Shown piece by piece: positions 25,074-33,932 of a DNA stretch of 64,000 bases. The DNA lies in contig NZ_JXYE01000006.1 in the NCBI RefSeq assembly GCF_000967725.1, positions 62,001-126,000 of the forward strand, written 5' to 3'. Source of the DNA: Loktanella sp. S4079. GTDB lineage: Bacteria; Pseudomonadota; Alphaproteobacteria; Rhodobacterales; Rhodobacteraceae. The notes beneath the pieces were generated by a model. That model worked only from the letters and a program-made list of their open reading frames with translations, was not told where the DNA came from and made no database searches. The translations under genes and the position numbers were made by a program. Position 1 is the stretch's first letter, and every line of letters begins with the position of its first letter.

Positions 25074-26216
25074 ATGACTCAGATTTCTGCATTTCGCGCT
25101 GCGCGCATTTTCGACGGCACTGATTGGCATGATGATGCCGCGCTCTTGGTTGAGGGTGGGCGCGTCAAAGCCATTGTGCCTGCTGATCAGGTGTCCGATG
25201 CGCAGCAGGTTGCCGGGGTAATCGCGCCCGGATTAATTGATTTGCAGGTGAATGGCGGTGGCGGGGTGTTGTTCAACAATGCTTGCGATGCCAGTGCCGT
25301 TGCAACGATTTGCGATGCGCATGCAGGGTTTGGCACGACGGCGGTCATGGTAACCTTGATCACCGATGCGCCCGAACTGACCGACCGCGCAGTCCTTGCC
25401 GCCAAAGAGGCGAAAGGAACGCCGGGGTTCTTGGGGCTGCATCTTGAGGGGCCACATTTGGCCGTTGCACGAAAGGGCACGCATGATCCGGCATTGATCC
25501 GGTCGATGACTGATGCTGATCTGACGCGCATTACAAAAGCGGCGCAAGAAATTGCACATATGATTTGCACGATTGCCCCCGAATCTGTGAGCCCAGATCA
25601 GGTGCGTGAATTGCGCAAGGCGGGCGTTACGGTCAGTTTGGGGCACACAGATTGCAGCTATGAAACAGCGGTGTCCTATGCCGATGCTGGGGCGGGGATG
25701 GTGACTCATTTATTTAACGCCATGAGCCAGATGGCCCATCGGGCGCCGGGACTTGTGGGCGCGGCATTGGATGATAGCCGTTTGTCCGCTGGGCTGATTG
25801 CGGATGGGTATCACGTGTCAGATGCGGCAATGCGTGTGGCTTTGCGCGGCAATGAAGGGCCGGGGCAGGTGTTTTTGGTTTCTGATGCGATGTCGACGAT
25901 TGGCAGTGATCAAACCGGTTTTACCTTGAATGGTCGTCAGATTTACCGCGCTGATGGGCGGTTGACCCTTGCTGACGGTACGTTGGCCGGTGCTGATATC
26001 GCGTTAATTGATGCAGTGCGCTATGTGCACCAAACGCTTGGGCTGCCTTTGGGGCAAGCCTTGCAAATGGCGAGCAAATTCCCTGCGCAGGCGATTGGGT
26101 TAACGGATCGCGGTCATCTGCGTCCCGGTGCGCACGCGGATTTCTTTAGCCTGACCTCAGAATTGACCGCGGCGGGCACATGGATCGCTGGCCGTCAGAA
26201 AGGACAAACCGCGTGA
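25074..26216 (+). CDS. nagA: N-acetylglucosamine-6-phosphate deacetylase NagA
   Basis: 380 residues of the amidohydrolase superfamily: VIAPGLIDLQVNGGGGV, FLGLHLEGPHLAVARKG (Glu metal ligand), VSLGHTDCSYETA and MVTHLFNAMSQMAHRAPG (His ligands), and LVSDAMSTIG with the catalytic Asp. It removes acetate from GlcNAc-6-P to give GlcN-6-P for NagB. It overlaps the ROK kinase start (GTGA) and follows the D-TA-like gene, in an operon controlled from the 21.8 kb divergent region. Confidence 0.93.
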   Translation: MTQISAFRAARIFDGTDWHDDAALLVEGGRVKAIVPADQVSDAQQVAGVIAPGLIDLQVNGGGGVLFNNACDASAVATICDAHAGFGTTAVMVTLITDAPELTDRAVLAAKEAKGTPGFLGLHLEGPHLAVARKGTHDPALIRSMTDADLTRITKAAQEIAHMICTIAPESVSPDQVRELRKAGVTVSLGHTDCSYETAVSYADAGAGMVTHLFNAMSQMAHRAPGLVGAALDDSRLSAGLIADGYHVSDAAMRVALRGNEGPGQVFLVSDAMSTIGSDQTGFTLNGRQIYRADGRLTLADGTLAGADIALIDAVRYVHQTLGLPLGQALQMASKFPAQAIGLTDRGHLRPGAHADFFSLTSELTAAGTWIAGRQKGQTA

Positions 26217-27133
26217 TTATCTGTTTCGATATCGGTGGGACCACGATCAAAGTGGCCGAGGCCTATAGCGCCGATAAGGTGATCCCTAAGGGGCGGGTTG
26301 CGACTCCGGTCGATGATTTTGATGCGTTCATCGCGGTGCTGCGCAGTCAGATCGCGCAGGCCAACACCGCGCCCGAGGTTGTGGCCTTTTCAATGGCTGG
26401 AGTTTTGGACCCGGAAACAGGGGTGGCCACGATGGCCAATATTCCCTGTCTGACCGGGCGCAAATTAGAGCAGGAGTTGGCGCAGATCCTTGGGTTGCCC
26501 GTAGTTCTGGCGAATGACGCGGATTGCTTTGCCTTGGCCGAGGCAACGGTGGGTGCCGGGCGTGGACATGACGTTGTGTTTGGTCTGATCTTGGGGACCG
26601 GGGTTGGCGGCGGCGTTGTTGTTCGGGGTGAGCTGATCAACGGAAACGGTGGTTTCGCCGGTGAAATCGGTCATGGCCCAGTTGCACAACGGGTGATTGA
26701 CGATCCGGCGGTGACTTTGCCTGCGTTTGCCTGTGGTTGCGGGCAGTCGGGTTGTTTGGATGCGGTCTGTTCCGCGCGTGGGCTAGAAAGGTTGCATCAG
26801 CATTTGCATGGCGTGACTGAGGATAGCAAACGGATTGTCGCGGACTGGGAGGCGGGTGAAGCGCTTGCGCGTCATACCATCGACGTCTGGATCGCAATTT
26901 TGGCAGGACCGCTGGCGGTTATGGAAAATATGCTGGGTGCTGGAATTGTGGCCGTCGGTGGTGGCATGTCAAATTCAACGGCACTGATTGAGGCGTTGGA
27001 TGTGGCTGTGCGTGCGCGCAGCTTGCGCAAATTTGATCGTCCGTTGATCGTGCCTGCGCAGTGCCCGATTGAGCCAGGATTGGTTGGTGCTGCGATTTTG
27101 GGGTTGCAGCGCCAAAAGACCATAGCCGCCTAG
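26213..27133 (+). CDS. nagK: ROK family kinase, probable N-acetylglucosamine kinase
   Basis: 306 residues from a GTG at 26213 overlapping the nagA stop as GTGA, with AAAGGA upstream; an in-frame ATG at 26180 would lie inside nagA. ROK signatures: ICFDIGGTTIKVA (ATP loop), FSMAGVLDPETG, LANDADCFALAEA (catalytic Asp), ILGTGVGGGVVVRGEL, GEIGHGPV and the zinc motif CGCGQSGCLDAV. It should phosphorylate imported GlcNAc (or another amino sugar) to feed NagA. The ABC importer nearby delivers unphosphorylated sugar, which makes a kinase necessary. The exact sugar is inferred from context. Confidence 0.87.
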   Translation: MIICFDIGGTTIKVAEAYSADKVIPKGRVATPVDDFDAFIAVLRSQIAQANTAPEVVAFSMAGVLDPETGVATMANIPCLTGRKLEQELAQILGLPVVLANDADCFALAEATVGAGRGHDVVFGLILGTGVGGGVVVRGELINGNGGFAGEIGHGPVAQRVIDDPAVTLPAFACGCGQSGCLDAVCSARGLERLHQHLHGVTEDSKRIVADWEAGEALARHTIDVWIAILAGPLAVMENMLGAGIVAVGGGMSNSTALIEALDVAVRARSLRKFDRPLIVPAQCPIEPGLVGAAILGLQRQKTIAA

Positions 27134-27149
27134 GTTTTGCATATCTGCG

Positions 27150-27171
27150 AACTGCTGTTTTTTTAGCAGTT
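27150..27171 (+). terminator. Hairpin after ROK kinase gene
   Basis: AACTGCT (27150-27156) pairs with AGCAGTT (27165-27171) around a T-rich loop; no T-run follows, so it may be a weak or attenuating terminator. Confidence 0.4.
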
Positions 27172-27217
27172 TGTGAAAACAAATTACACAGTATCCGGTC
27201 TTTTACCGTAAATATAT

Positions 27218-27232
27218 GAAATTTTCTTGACG
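27218..27232 (+). promoter_or_regulatory. Possible operator overlapping a -35 element
   Basis: GAAATTTTC (27218-27226) abuts TTGACG (27227-27232), about 60 bases upstream of the Gfo/Idh-ABC operon. It resembles the palindromes at 21859 and 21933, suggesting shared RpiR control. A clear -10 was not found. Confidence 0.35.
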
Positions 27233-27289
27233 GTTCGTCATAATTAGGCACAGTCTAAGAAAATGAATTTCGTCAGCAGGGGGCGCGGC

Positions 27290-28453
27290 ATGAAAGTCGC
27301 CATCATCGGTCTTGGGTTTCGACTGGGGTACCTTGGGTACGTCTTTCGTGAAATGGATCCGGATTTTGAGATCGTTGGATATTACGACCCTGTGCCTGCT
27401 GGTCTGGCGACGCTGATCGAACATGGGATTGACCCGGGCACGGCGTATCAAAGTTCAGAAGAATTGGTAAAGGCTGGTGGATACGATCTGCTGATGATTG
27501 GATCGCCGAACCATCTGCATCTAGAGCATATCCGTCTTGGCCTAGAGGCCGGGAAAAAGGTGTTTTCCGAAAAGCCGATCGTTTCGACGATTGAACAGAC
27601 CTATGAACTGGCGGCGCTGATGGGGAAATTCGGGCCAGAGCAGTTGATGGTTGGTTTGGTGCTGCGCTATGCGCCGCTCTACCAAGATTTGCTGGCCGCC
27701 CGCGATACGGGGATGCTGGGCAAGATCGTTTCTGTCGAAGCGGCGGAACATATTTATCCCTATCATGGCGCGTTCTTTATGCGTGATTGGCGGCGTTACG
27801 AAAAATGGTCGGGCAGCTTTATGTTGGAAAAATGCTGCCATGATCTGGACCTCTATAACGGTCTGATAGGTGCGCGGCCGGAGCGTGTGGCCAGCTTTGG
27901 CGGACGTAAGACATTTGTTCCTGAAAATGACCCCCGTGAAGACGGGGTGAATGATATGGAACTGTATCACCGCAAGCCATCGGGCTGGAACGGTGCGGAT
28001 AAGGTCTTTGATAGCGATGGAGATATCATCGACTATCAGGTGGCGATTATCGAATATGCAAACGGGGTTGGGATGAATTTCCATACCAACCTGAATGCCC
28101 CCGATCAGTTCCGCCGTTTTGCGGTCTTTGGCACCAAAGGGCAGGCCGAGGGTGATTTTATCCGTGCCAATTTCAAGGTGACGGATGTTCTATCTGAAGA
28201 AACTAAAATCAATAAAACCTATCAAGCAACAGCGCTATCGCAGCATTACGGCGCTGACGAAGAAATGGCATCGCAAGTTGTCGCCCATGTGATGAATGGC
28301 GGGCCGCTTCCGGTTTCGCCGCTGGATGCTCTTGAGGCGGGCATTCTGGCACTGGCGACCGATGATGCACGTCGCAGCCGTCAAGTCGTTGATCTGCGAC
28401 CGATCTGGGATCGGTATGATGAGGCGCTGGTCAAAAAGGAATTTGTCGCATGA
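27290..28453 (+). CDS. Gfo/Idh/MocA family oxidoreductase, ABC-operon copy
   Basis: 387 residues from the ATG at 27290, which follows AGGGGG; a start at 27263 is possible. N-terminal KVAIIGLGFRLGYLGYVF dinucleotide fold, SEKPIVST (EKP motif), LVLRYAPLYQDLLAAR, and the C-terminal domain with SGSFMLEKCCHDLDLYNGL. It overlaps the first permease gene as ATGA, so it belongs to the transporter operon and probably handles the imported sugar. It differs from the 12.3 kb copy, so two distinct redox steps or substrates are likely. Confidence 0.86.
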   Translation: MKVAIIGLGFRLGYLGYVFREMDPDFEIVGYYDPVPAGLATLIEHGIDPGTAYQSSEELVKAGGYDLLMIGSPNHLHLEHIRLGLEAGKKVFSEKPIVSTIEQTYELAALMGKFGPEQLMVGLVLRYAPLYQDLLAARDTGMLGKIVSVEAAEHIYPYHGAFFMRDWRRYEKWSGSFMLEKCCHDLDLYNGLIGARPERVASFGGRKTFVPENDPREDGVNDMELYHRKPSGWNGADKVFDSDGDIIDYQVAIIEYANGVGMNFHTNLNAPDQFRRFAVFGTKGQAEGDFIRANFKVTDVLSEETKINKTYQATALSQHYGADEEMASQVVAHVMNGGPLPVSPLDALEAGILALATDDARRSRQVVDLRPIWDRYDEALVKKEFVA

Positions 28454-29334
28454 GCCAGAACCGCGCCGCATGGATATTTGCTTGGGCGTTGCTTGCGCCT
28501 GCGATCATTTATGTGCTGGTCATTGTGGCATGGCCTTTGGTTGAAACGCTGCGGCTGTCTTTTACCAACGCTTCACTACGCCGGACCTATGATTATGTCG
28601 GTTGGCGCAATTACGAAAAGATCTTTGACAAGGATTTCCTTGAGATCATCATTCGCACGTTTACGTGGACGTCTTTTTCGGTCTTGTTGAAAATGATTAT
28701 CGGCACCTTTGGGGCGGTTCTGCTGAACTGTGCTGTGCCGGGGCGGCATTTGTTCCGCTTGCTGACGATGCCGCCGTGGATTGTGCCAATGGCGATTGGC
28801 ATTTTCATGTGGGGGTGGATGTATAACGGCCAATTCGGCATGATTTCTGGGTTGTTACAACGGTTTGGATTGGTCGATGGGCCAGTTGCATTTCTGGCCT
28901 ATGGCAATACTGCCTATTGGGCGACAATTGTGACGGACGTTTGGATTGGTGTGCCGATGGTCACCATCTATTTTCTGGCCGCGATTCAATCCATTCCGCG
29001 CGACCTATATGAGGCAGCATGGACCGATGGTGCAAACCGTTGGATGCGGTTCCGCCGGATTACCCTGCCATTGATGGCGCCAGCAATTATTACCATGTCT
29101 GTGCTGTCGTTGATTTCGACGTTCAACAGCTTTGATATCATTTGGATTTTGACCCAAGGCGGCCCGTCGGGTTCCACCACAACGATGATTATCGATACCT
29201 ATCAAACCGCAATTGGGTCCAAGAAATACGGCGAAGGTGCCGCCCGCGCTGTGGTGATCTGTATCTTTTTGTCGCTGTTCTGCGTCGCGTATTTCCGCAT
29301 GACGCGCAAACTGGCCGCGGCCGCGAAAGCATAG
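28450..29334 (+). CDS. ABC transporter permease (MalF/UgpA type, CUT1)
   Basis: 294 residues with six membrane helices. The EAA loop reads YEAAWTDGANRWMRFRRITLPLMAP, and the binding-protein-dependent permease domain covers about residues 70-285. It overlaps the Gfo/Idh gene (ATGA) and precedes the second permease by 10 bases. With its partner it forms the membrane channel for a sugar. Confidence 0.92.
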   Translation: MSQNRAAWIFAWALLAPAIIYVLVIVAWPLVETLRLSFTNASLRRTYDYVGWRNYEKIFDKDFLEIIIRTFTWTSFSVLLKMIIGTFGAVLLNCAVPGRHLFRLLTMPPWIVPMAIGIFMWGWMYNGQFGMISGLLQRFGLVDGPVAFLAYGNTAYWATIVTDVWIGVPMVTIYFLAAIQSIPRDLYEAAWTDGANRWMRFRRITLPLMAPAIITMSVLSLISTFNSFDIIWILTQGGPSGSTTTMIIDTYQTAIGSKKYGEGAARAVVICIFLSLFCVAYFRMTRKLAAAAKA

Positions 29335-29344
29335 GGGCGATCAC

Positions 29345-30223
29345 ATGGCAAAGCTTTTCCGGTTCGAAAAAACCAGCACGATGATTGATCGCTATAAATG
29401 GTGGGAAGTCATCGGCATCTACGCAGGGATCGCGGTATTCCTATTCTTTATGCTCGCCCCATTCATCGAAGGGTTCCTGGTCAGCTTAAAGCCGCTGTCA
29501 CAGTTGTTTTCGACACCCTATTCATTCTGGCCCGAGAACGGGTCGTTTACCGCTTATCGCACCATGTGGGAAAGCGTGCCCAAATTTGGCTGGTACATCT
29601 TTAACTCGCTTTTGATTTCGAGCGTGGCCACCATGATCGTCTTGGTTCTTGTGGTTCCGGCGGCCTATGCCTTTGCCCGGTTCAAGTTCAAAGGCATGGC
29701 GTTGGTATTGGGTGCATTTCTGGCGGTCTCAATGTTTTCAGGGGCGGTTCTCTTGATCCCGCTGTTCCGGTTGCTACGCACATTGGGTCTGTTGAATACC
29801 TATTTTGCGATGATCGTACCGGGCGCTGCGTTTTTGATCCCCTCAGCAATTTGGTTGCTACGGACCTACATGATGCGCATCCCCGCCGAGCTGAACGAGG
29901 CCGCCTATATGGATGGCGCATCGCAGTTTTATACTTTCCGCCGGGTGATTCTGCCGATTGCGCGCCCCGGTATCATCGTTGTTGCGATCATGACCTTTAT
30001 TGGGGCTTACGCGCAGCAATTTATCTTTGCACTGACCTTTAACTCCAAGACGGAATACATGCCGCTGCCAGTCGGGCTTTATGCCTATTTTGGCAAGCAA
30101 GAGGTCATCTGGAACGAATTGATGGCGGCCAGCTTTGTCGGGATAGCACCGGCGCTGGTTATCATTTTCTTTTTACAACGATATCTTGTCGGCGGTCTGA
30201 CCGCGGGCGCGATTAAACAATAA
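29345..30223 (+). CDS. ABC transporter permease (MalG/UgpE type, CUT1)
   Basis: 292 residues, six membrane helices; N-terminal helix from about residue 25 (IGIYAGIAVFLFFMLAPF). The EAA motif is NEAAYMDGASQFYTFRRVILPIARPG. It follows the first permease closely and precedes the binding protein by 37 bases; a typical MalG-like partner in a CUT1 carbohydrate importer. Confidence 0.92.
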   Translation: MAKLFRFEKTSTMIDRYKWWEVIGIYAGIAVFLFFMLAPFIEGFLVSLKPLSQLFSTPYSFWPENGSFTAYRTMWESVPKFGWYIFNSLLISSVATMIVLVLVVPAAYAFARFKFKGMALVLGAFLAVSMFSGAVLLIPLFRLLRTLGLLNTYFAMIVPGAAFLIPSAIWLLRTYMMRIPAELNEAAYMDGASQFYTFRRVILPIARPGIIVVAIMTFIGAYAQQFIFALTFNSKTEYMPLPVGLYAYFGKQEVIWNELMAASFVGIAPALVIIFFLQRYLVGGLTAGAIKQ

Positions 30224-30260
30224 CAACAATAACTTACATCAAACCAATGGGAGACTGAAA

Positions 30261-31478
30261 TTGACCACCCTCACGAAAAAAACGCTTTATGGTGCATTGT
30301 TGGCCGGGACGACAGCATTGCCCACATTCGCCGAAGACATTAGCTGGATCTACTGTGGTGACAGCATTGATCCGGTTCACGAACAATATATCGCAGAATG
30401 GGAAGCCGCGAACGAAGGCTGGACTGTCAGCCCCGAGGTTGTCGGCTGGGCCCAGTGTCAGGACAAAGCGACCACTTTGGCTGCCGCAGGTAGCCCCGCT
30501 GCAATGGCCTATGTTGGTTCGCGCACGTTGAAAGAATTCGCGCTGAGCGAATTGATCGTGCCAGTTCCAATGACCGAAGAGGAGCAGGCATCTTATTATC
30601 CGCACATCGTTGATACGGTGACATTTGAGGGCACCCAATGGGGCGTGCCGATCGCGTTTTCGACCAAAGCGATGTACTGGAACAAGGACATCTTTGAAGC
30701 GGCAGGTCTTGACCCGGAAACCCCGCCAACAACTTGGGAAGAGACAATCGCTTTTGCCAAGCAGATCACCGAGAACACTGACGTAGCCGGTTACGGTTTG
30801 CCAGCTAAAACCTTTGACAACACGATGCACCAGTTCTTGCACTGGGTTTACACCAACAACGGTGAAATCATCGACGCAGATGGCAACATTGTGATGGATA
30901 GCCCACAGGTTCTTGCCGCGTTGCAAGCCTATAAGGATATCGTGCCTTATTCTGTCGAAGGCGCGACTGCCTATGAACAAAACGAAATGCGCGCGATCTT
31001 TCTTGATGGGTCGGTGGGTATGATCCAGACTTCGGTTGGTGCGTCATTCTTGTTGCAAGATACTGACATTAGCTGGGGTGTTACTGATCTGCCGCTTGGC
31101 CCAGATGCCGATGGTCCTGGCACGCTGTTGATCACTGACTCACTGGCCATTTTTGATGGTTCTGGCGTCGAAGAAAAAGCAATTGAATTTGCGAAGTTCA
31201 TCACATCGCGTGAAGTGCAAGAAGCCTACGAAGCCGGTGGTGCGGCCAGTCTGACACCGCTGCGTCCCGGTGCAGCCGTGGATGAGATGTTGGCAAATGG
31301 CCCATATTGGAAGCCTTTCATCGACGGTATTGCCTTTGGTGGTCCAGAGCCGCTGTTCACAGACTACAAAGGGTTCCAGAACGTGATGATCGAGATGGTT
31401 CAATCCGTGGTCACAGGCGAAGCTGAGCCAGCCGAAGCGCTGACCGAGGCCGCCGCCGAACTGGAAGACTACAAGTAA
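30261..31478 (+). CDS. ABC transporter sugar-binding protein
   Basis: 405 residues starting on TTG with GGGAG upstream. A signal peptide (about 1-24, cleaved near TFA) is followed by an extracellular solute-binding protein family 1 fold: [70 protein letters not shown] and LADAVRGEAE-like C-terminal helices. It is the periplasmic receptor for the importer; by context the ligand is likely GlcNAc, a chito-oligosaccharide or a related amino sugar. A strong hairpin follows the stop. Confidence 0.9.
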   Translation: MTTLTKKTLYGALLAGTTALPTFAEDISWIYCGDSIDPVHEQYIAEWEAANEGWTVSPEVVGWAQCQDKATTLAAAGSPAAMAYVGSRTLKEFALSELIVPVPMTEEEQASYYPHIVDTVTFEGTQWGVPIAFSTKAMYWNKDIFEAAGLDPETPPTTWEETIAFAKQITENTDVAGYGLPAKTFDNTMHQFLHWVYTNNGEIIDADGNIVMDSPQVLAALQAYKDIVPYSVEGATAYEQNEMRAIFLDGSVGMIQTSVGASFLLQDTDISWGVTDLPLGPDADGPGTLLITDSLAIFDGSGVEEKAIEFAKFITSREVQEAYEAGGAASLTPLRPGAAVDEMLANGPYWKPFIDGIAFGGPEPLFTDYKGFQNVMIEMVQSVVTGEAEPAEALTEAAAELEDYK

Positions 31479-31490
31479 GTGTTCCCCCGT

Positions 31491-31526
31491 GTGGTCCAGC
31501 CGCCATTTTGCCGGTGGCTGGGCCAC
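31491..31526 (+). terminator. Strong intra-operon hairpin between binding protein and ATPase genes
   Basis: A 14-bp stem (31491-31504 with 31513-31526, two G-U pairs) and an 8-base loop, without a following T-run. Such hairpins often stabilise the upstream binding-protein mRNA and reduce transcription into the ATPase gene. Confidence 0.6.
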
Positions 31527-31573
31527 AATATGCCAAGTTGGCAAAAGAACTAAGTAGACGTCAGGAGAACCCA

Positions 31574-32707
31574 TTGGGTCAGCTTTCTCTTAAGAGTGTC
31601 ACAAAGAATTTTGGTGACGTTGAGGTCGTAAAAGGCGTTTCGCTGGATGTACAAGACGGTGAATTTGTCGTGTTTGTGGGGCCGTCAGGCTGTGGGAAAT
31701 CCACATTGCTGCGCATGATTGCAGGGCTTGAACATACGACGGGTGGCGATATCGTCATTGACGACAAGCGTGTGAACGATTTGGCACCCGTAAAACGCGG
31801 CATTGCGATGGTGTTTCAGTCGTATGCGCTTTATCCGCATATGTCGGTCTTTGAAAACATCGCGTTCCCCTTGCGGGTTGAGCGCGCCCGCGAAGACGAA
31901 ATCCGCAAAAAGGTCCAATCTGCCGCCGAGATTCTGCATCTCGAGAGCCGCTTGCAGCAAAAGCCCGGCAATCTGTCGGGTGGTCAACGCCAGCGCGTTG
32001 CCATCGGCCGCGCGATTGTCCGCGAACCAGAGATTTTCCTATTTGATGAGCCATTATCCAACCTTGATGCTGCGCTGCGTGCGGATATGCGCATTGAGCT
32101 CACCCGCCTTCACAAGCAGTTGGGCGCGACGATGATCTATGTCACCCATGATCAGGTCGAAGCGATGACCATGGCTGACCGGATTGTGGTGCTCAATGGC
32201 GGTTATATTTCGCAGGTCGGTGCACCGCTGGAACTGTATCATAAACCTCAGAATACTTTTGTCGCCGGCTTCATTGGCAATCCGCGCATGAACATGTTGC
32301 CCGCCACGGTCGAGGCGGTCACAGACAGCGGCATGCGCGTGACGTGTTTGGAGCAGTCGTTGGAAATTGCTGTGGATGTCCCGCAAGATCAGCGTGCGGG
32401 GTTGATTGGGGCGACCGTCACCCTTGGTATCCGACCAGAGCACGTGGTGCTAGGACAGGGGCAGGTATCTATGACGGTGACGCCGGGTGTGGTAGAGCAG
32501 CTTGGCCAGCAGACCATCGGCTATGCGTCATTGCCGGGTAGTGACGACAGCTTTTGCTTTGTGTTGAATGGAACCCAGATTTTGGGCGATGGCGCCGAGA
32601 TCAAGATCGGTTTCTCGGGCGCGGATTGCCACGTTTTTGATAGCGATGGGAATGCGTTTGAACGTCAGATTGATTTGTCAAATATGACGGCTGCGCTGCC
32701 GGAATAA
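31574..32707 (+). CDS. ABC transporter ATPase (MalK/UgpC type)
   Basis: 377 residues from a TTG at 31574 with AGGAG six bases upstream; the resulting start [13 protein letters not shown] is the standard N-terminus of this family. Walker [11 protein letters not shown]-loop [13 protein letters not shown], signature [14 protein letters not shown], Walker [14 protein letters not shown] and switch His in [12 protein letters not shown]-terminal OB-fold (TOBE) region follows from about residue 240. It energises the CUT1 importer. Its last 30 bases overlap the convergent glycosyltransferase gene. Confidence 0.92.
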   Translation: MGQLSLKSVTKNFGDVEVVKGVSLDVQDGEFVVFVGPSGCGKSTLLRMIAGLEHTTGGDIVIDDKRVNDLAPVKRGIAMVFQSYALYPHMSVFENIAFPLRVERAREDEIRKKVQSAAEILHLESRLQQKPGNLSGGQRQRVAIGRAIVREPEIFLFDEPLSNLDAALRADMRIELTRLHKQLGATMIYVTHDQVEAMTMADRIVVLNGGYISQVGAPLELYHKPQNTFVAGFIGNPRMNMLPATVEAVTDSGMRVTCLEQSLEIAVDVPQDQRAGLIGATVTLGIRPEHVVLGQGQVSMTVTPGVVEQLGQQTIGYASLPGSDDSFCFVLNGTQILGDGAEIKIGFSGADCHVFDSDGNAFERQIDLSNMTAALPE

Positions 32708-33730
32708 TTGTCGGGTTTTGCGACGGCTGATGGCCAGTTGTCGCAAAAACCCAGCGGCCCATGCGTTGTGCATGATAAAAAGCGCGAGTCCCGCACATAA
32801 TCCGCATATGGATCGTAGCTTAACCACCGCGACCGCTGAAATCGCCAAGAGCGCCCCAAAATAGGCTATTGGCCAGAGCCACAGGACCGGTGCCGCAAAT
32901 CCTAGGCCAAGACAAAGCGTGATCAGCAATAGGTTGATCACTGGGATGAGTTGGCGCAGGCGCGGCCGCATTTTGTGTTTGGTTACGGTGCGGGCGCGGC
33001 CCCGCCCGTAGCGCCAATATTGTCGCATAAGGCCCATTGGCGTGGGCCGCATTTGGTAATCCATTCGGATATCCGCATCGAGCCAGACGCGACCACCCGC
33101 GACCCCAAGCCGAATGTCGTATTCGGCGTCTTCATTGTGGCTAAAGCTGGGATCGTAGCCGCCGATTTGTTGAAACCAGTCTAGCTGAAATCCCGCGTGA
33201 TGGGCGTGATCGACCCAGCCCGAACTGGCCCCGCCGCGATGCGCCGATCCGCCAGAGCCAAATGGCGTATCAACAACCCACGCGGCGGCCCGTTGAAAGC
33301 AATTGTCGCCACGCGCATCCATCACTGTCGCAACAGAGGCCGCATTTGGCTGGCGTTCGAAACTGCGCACGATGTCGTGGACATAATTGGCAGGGTAAAC
33401 GGCATGGGCATCGCATCGCACGACGATTTTATGCGTGGGCGTGGCGTGATGTGCGACGGCTGCATTGACCCCAGCAGACTGCAACTGTTGGGGGTTATTC
33501 AACAGGTGGACCTTGTTGTGTTCATTTTTGAATTGGGCGATGATATCTTGGGTGCCATCTGTGCTGCCGCCATCGGCCACGACAATTTTGACTTCGGCCA
33601 TAAAGGGGTCTTGGTCGACCAAAGATCGCAGGCACGCGTGAATATGTCTCGCTTCGTTGAGGGCGGGAACGACAACCAGAACTTGATCAGGCTGATACGT
33701 ATGGACCGTGGTCATAGGGCTATGCGTCAT
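32678..33730 (-). CDS. Glycosyltransferase family 2, ExoA-like
   Basis: 350 residues from the ATG at 33730 preceded by AAAGG; a longer reading to 33790 is unlikely. GT2 domain: [54 protein letters not shown] (DxD-like), [15 protein letters not shown]; three hydrophobic segments at the C-terminus (about 255-330). This matches ExoA-type transferases that add sugars to a lipid-linked repeat unit at the inner membrane in succinoglycan synthesis. It opens the exopolysaccharide region and diverges from the HAD-UbiA operon. Confidence 0.88.
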   Translation of the reverse strand: MTHSPMTTVHTYQPDQVLVVVPALNEARHIHACLRSLVDQDPFMAEVKIVVADGGSTDGTQDIIAQFKNEHNKVHLLNNPQQLQSAGVNAAVAHHATPTHKIVVRCDAHAVYPANYVHDIVRSFERQPNAASVATVMDARGDNCFQRAAAWVVDTPFGSGGSAHRGGASSGWVDHAHHAGFQLDWFQQIGGYDPSFSHNEDAEYDIRLGVAGGRVWLDADIRMDYQMRPTPMGLMRQYWRYGRGRARTVTKHKMRPRLRQLIPVINLLLITLCLGLGFAAPVLWLWPIAYFGALLAISAVAVVKLRSICGLCAGLALFIMHNAWAAGFLRQLAISRRKTRQLFRQRSRHI

Positions 33731-33932
33731 CGAAGAACCTTTGAATAAATTCCACAGATTGAGAAAAATAAGCGCGTAAGAATGCAGCAATGATCGTTGC
33801 CAGAGGCGTTAAGTCAAGCGCTAAGGTTGCGGCACTTGAACCAGATTCCCGAATCATGCAGTGTAAAAGACATTAAACACCGGCTCTTTTTGGCTGGTAA
33901 TGCGTATATTTTTGCAGTGATTTTTTGATGGG

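Noticed and set aside
30234..30980. 248-codon frame on the minus strand
   Set aside because: Lies antisense to the ABC sugar-binding protein, which has a clear signal peptide, ribosome-binding site and family match; no domain in the antisense frame.
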